This document shows positions 62,135 through 64,000 of a stretch of 64,000 bases of DNA, piece after piece; positions within the stretch are counted from its first letter, which is position 1, and each line of letters opens with the position of its first letter. This DNA is from Leclercia sp. 29361. Its GTDB lineage: Bacteria > Pseudomonadota > Gammaproteobacteria > Enterobacterales > Enterobacteriaceae. The stretch spans positions 1 to 64,000 of the forward strand of contig NZ_CP049786.1 of NCBI RefSeq assembly GCF_011290365.1. Direction: 5' to 3'. A program made the position numbers and the translations under genes. Below the pieces are notes generated by a model, which ran no database searches, was not told where the DNA came from, and saw only the letters and a list, made by a program, of their open reading frames with translations.

Positions 62135-63151
62135 ATGCACTGGCAACCCTTTCGCGGCACCGCGCCGACCACCATGACCCTCTACAGCGCGTCCTTTCCC
62201 GATGTCAGCGACAACTGGCCGATGAAAGACGAAGTGACGCGCGAGCTGAACGCCGTCGATCGGGCCTTAAAAGCGGACCCGCAGCTGATGCCGCCCGTTA
62301 TCGAGAAGAATGCCAGTGGCGAGAAGAGGATAAAGTGCCAGCATCAGTGGTCTGAAAAGGCCTTCGCGACGCGCCCGGCGGTCGTCGCCTGGCGTACCCG
62401 GCTGGTGCCCACCGCCCTGGCCCTGTACGCCATCCAGAATCCGCTGGATGAACATCTCCCTGACGGCACCCGGATGGACAGCCGCAGCCGCCAGTGGTTT
62501 ATCCACGCCAACGATGCCATCGGCATCCGTTCCCGCGCGAAGGTGCTCTCCGTGCTGGCGGAACAGTACCTGCATAACGACATCGACAACGTCTGGGTCA
62601 GCCTCGCCAGCGGGGCGGCCGTCCCGGTGCTGGAGGCGCTGCGCGGCGCCCATCTGGACGGGCAAAAAGTGCATTTAACCCTCGTGGATTACGATCCCGT
62701 CTCCCTGCGCTGGGCAGAGAAAATGGCCGCCGCCGAAGGGCTGAGCGTCGGGGAGCAGGTGACGATATTGCAGCGCGATCTGAAAGAGAGCCTGATCCAC
62801 AGCGATAAACTGATACAGGAGCTGGGCGAAGGTAAGGTCGAGCTGGTGGACGCGCTGGGGATCTTCGAATACTTCAACGATACCGACGCGGTAATCTTCC
62901 TGAAACATGTCCTGCGCCTGATTAAACCCGGCGGAGCGCTGATTATCTCGAACATGCTCACCAGCAGCCCGCAGATTGATTTCGCCCTGCGCTGTATCGG
63001 CTGGACGCCCATCTTCCCGCGCACCTTGCAGCAGCTGCAGGATATTCACCTCGCGGCAGGGATCCCGGCGGAAAACGTCACGGTGATCGTGCCGAAAGAC
63101 GGGGTGTATGCGGTGATGGAGGTGCGGGTGGGCCAGGCGGTTCAGGCCTGA
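62135..63151 (+). CDS. Class I SAM-dependent methyltransferase-like protein
   Basis: This 338-residue protein has a C-terminal Rossmann methyltransferase fold (from about residue 145): VWVSLASGAAVPVLEAL as motif I, LTLVDYDPVSLRWAEKMAA as motif II and VDALGIFEYFND plus LIKPGGALIISNM as later motifs. The N-terminal 140 residues are unlike common methyltransferases. Motif I has SLASGAA where E/D-x-G-x-G-x-G is usual. The substrate is unknown. It follows blc by 75 bp on the same strand. Confidence 0.8.
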   Translation: MHWQPFRGTAPTTMTLYSASFPDVSDNWPMKDEVTRELNAVDRALKADPQLMPPVIEKNASGEKRIKCQHQWSEKAFATRPAVVAWRTRLVPTALALYAIQNPLDEHLPDGTRMDSRSRQWFIHANDAIGIRSRAKVLSVLAEQYLHNDIDNVWVSLASGAAVPVLEALRGAHLDGQKVHLTLVDYDPVSLRWAEKMAAAEGLSVGEQVTILQRDLKESLIHSDKLIQELGEGKVELVDALGIFEYFNDTDAVIFLKHVLRLIKPGGALIISNMLTSSPQIDFALRCIGWTPIFPRTLQQLQDIHLAAGIPAENVTVIVPKDGVYAVMEVRVGQAVQA

Positions 63152-63309
63152 GGCATTTCGTAAGCCTCATCACAATATAAACAGAACTCATACCTAGCGC
63201 GGGTTTTTTGAACCGGACAGCGCCCCTCGTCTGCCTTAAGTTGGTTGCGAACGTTCAACACATAACACTAACCAGAACATTCGTATCGCCTGCTTAAGGA
63301 AGTCACCCT

Positions 63310-64000
63310 ATGAATCAGACTCATGTTGTCGATGTGAAGGCATGGATAGATGCCCGGCCTGTCTCACGCTTTCAGTGGAAGGTTCTGCTGCTCTGTTTTG
63401 TCATCATTATGCTTGATGGTTATGACGCCGCGGTCATGGGGTTTATCGCCCCAGCGTTAATCGAAGACTGGGGCATTAGCCGCTCTGCACTCGGCCCTAT
63501 CCTCGGGGCGGCGATGTTCGGTGTTGCCATCGGCGCGCTGGTCGCCGGACCGCTCTCGGACCGCTATGGCCGCAAACAGGTTCTGTTGTGGTCGGTGGCG
63601 CTCTTCGCCATTTTCAGCCTTGCCGCCGCGCTGGCGCAAAGCCCGGCACAACTCGCGTTGATTCGTTTTCTGACCGGGCTGGGGCTGGGGGCCGTTATGC
63701 CGAACTGCGTCACGCTGGTGGCGGAGTATATGCCGGAGCGCCGCAAGGGGTTGATGATCACCCTGATGTACAGCGGCTTTAACGTTGGCTCCGGGCTGGG
63801 TGGGTTTATTGCTGCGGCGCTGCTGTCGCACTACAGCTGGCATTCGGCACTGATTTTTGGCGGCGTGCTGCCGCTGGTGCTGCTGCCCTTTATGTTTGCC
63901 ATGCTGCCGGAGTCGGCGATGAGCATGGTGGCGCGCCGCGTTCCGCATGATCAGATTGCCCGGGTGCTTAACCGGCTGGGGGGGACGTTCACGGCTGACA
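63310..64000 (+). CDS. MFS transporter, aromatic acid:H+ symporter (AAHS) type, partial
   Basis: The first 230 residues of a carrier cut by the window end. The helix 1 motif LDGYDAAVMGFIAPAL and motif A GPLSDRYGRKQVLLWSV are typical of the AAHS family, to which PcaK and other aromatic-acid importers belong. It starts at ATG 63310 after AAGGAAGTC. The substrate cannot be set from this part. The 158 bp before it show no gene. Confidence 0.88.
   Translation, partial: MNQTHVVDVKAWIDARPVSRFQWKVLLLCFVIIMLDGYDAAVMGFIAPALIEDWGISRSALGPILGAAMFGVAIGALVAGPLSDRYGRKQVLLWSVALFAIFSLAAALAQSPAQLALIRFLTGLGLGAVMPNCVTLVAEYMPERRKGLMITLMYSGFNVGSGLGGFIAAALLSHYSWHSALIFGGVLPLVLLPFMFAMLPESAMSMVARRVPHDQIARVLNRLGGTFTAD

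Overview
The window is a chromosomal segment of a gamma-proteobacterium of the family Enterobacteriaceae. Gene content and protein sequence point to Enterobacter, Lelliottia, Leclercia or a close relative rather than E. coli. The evidence is the dnaA-dnaN-recF-gyrB-yidA-dgo-yidRQ-ibpAB-yidE order, the tisB/istR-ivbL-ilvBN-uhpABCT block, REP/BIME and ERIC repeats, and a fairly high GC content. Accessory loci differ from E. coli K-12 at several junctions. Functional names rest on recognising protein sequences by eye; no database search was run.

Layout. 1-6226: replication core (dnaA, dnaN, recF, gyrB). 6389-13887: phosphatase yidA, then the D-galactonate locus dgoR-K-A-D-T, which has an ERIC element between dgoD and dgoT, then yidR and the convergent lipoprotein gene yidQ. 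14069-15273: heat-shock operon ibpA-ibpB with a sigma-32 promoter, RNA thermometers and a strong terminator. 15373-24082: yidE, then a sulfate-ester region. That region holds an operon on the minus strand (UlaA-type PTS EIIC, EIIB, sulfatase yidJ), a divergent arylsulfotransferase-like gene, and yidH-yidG-yidF, where YidF is a full-length anaerobic sulfatase-maturase. 24079-27256: dsdA, emrD and a GNAT gene.

27279-30113: SOS-controlled toxin gene tisB with its antisense RNA IstR and a LexA box, then ivbL-ilvB-ilvN (acetolactate synthase I with leader peptide and attenuator). 30115-34517: a deoxyribose locus deoQ/deoK-P-X sits between ilvN and uhpA. 34601-39543: hexose-phosphate sensing and uptake, uhpABC and uhpT. 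39707-44773: an exported alpha/beta hydrolase, a metallo-beta-lactamase-fold protein, a LysR remnant, yicN, nepI and yicL. 44937-51089: a beta-glucoside utilisation operon on the minus strand (EIIB, EIIC, GH1 phospho-glucosidase, EIIA, LamB-type porin) under a divergent LacI-family regulator.

51126-64000: yicS, a GNAT gene, a TetR/MFS efflux pair, vapB with a decayed vapC, nlpA, an MBL-fold hydrolase, a GlxA-type AraC regulator, a RecF-like ATPase, ybgA, hiuH, a MerR-type regulator, blc, a methyltransferase, and the start of an aromatic-acid-type MFS transporter that runs off the window. No rRNA, tRNA, CRISPR array, prophage or complete insertion sequence was seen.

The most unusual part is 17031-24082. 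It combines a sugar PTS permease pair, a Cys-type sulfatase, an apparently cytoplasmic arylsulfotransferase homologue and the enzyme that would activate the sulfatase, and suggests uptake and desulfation of an unidentified sulfated substrate.
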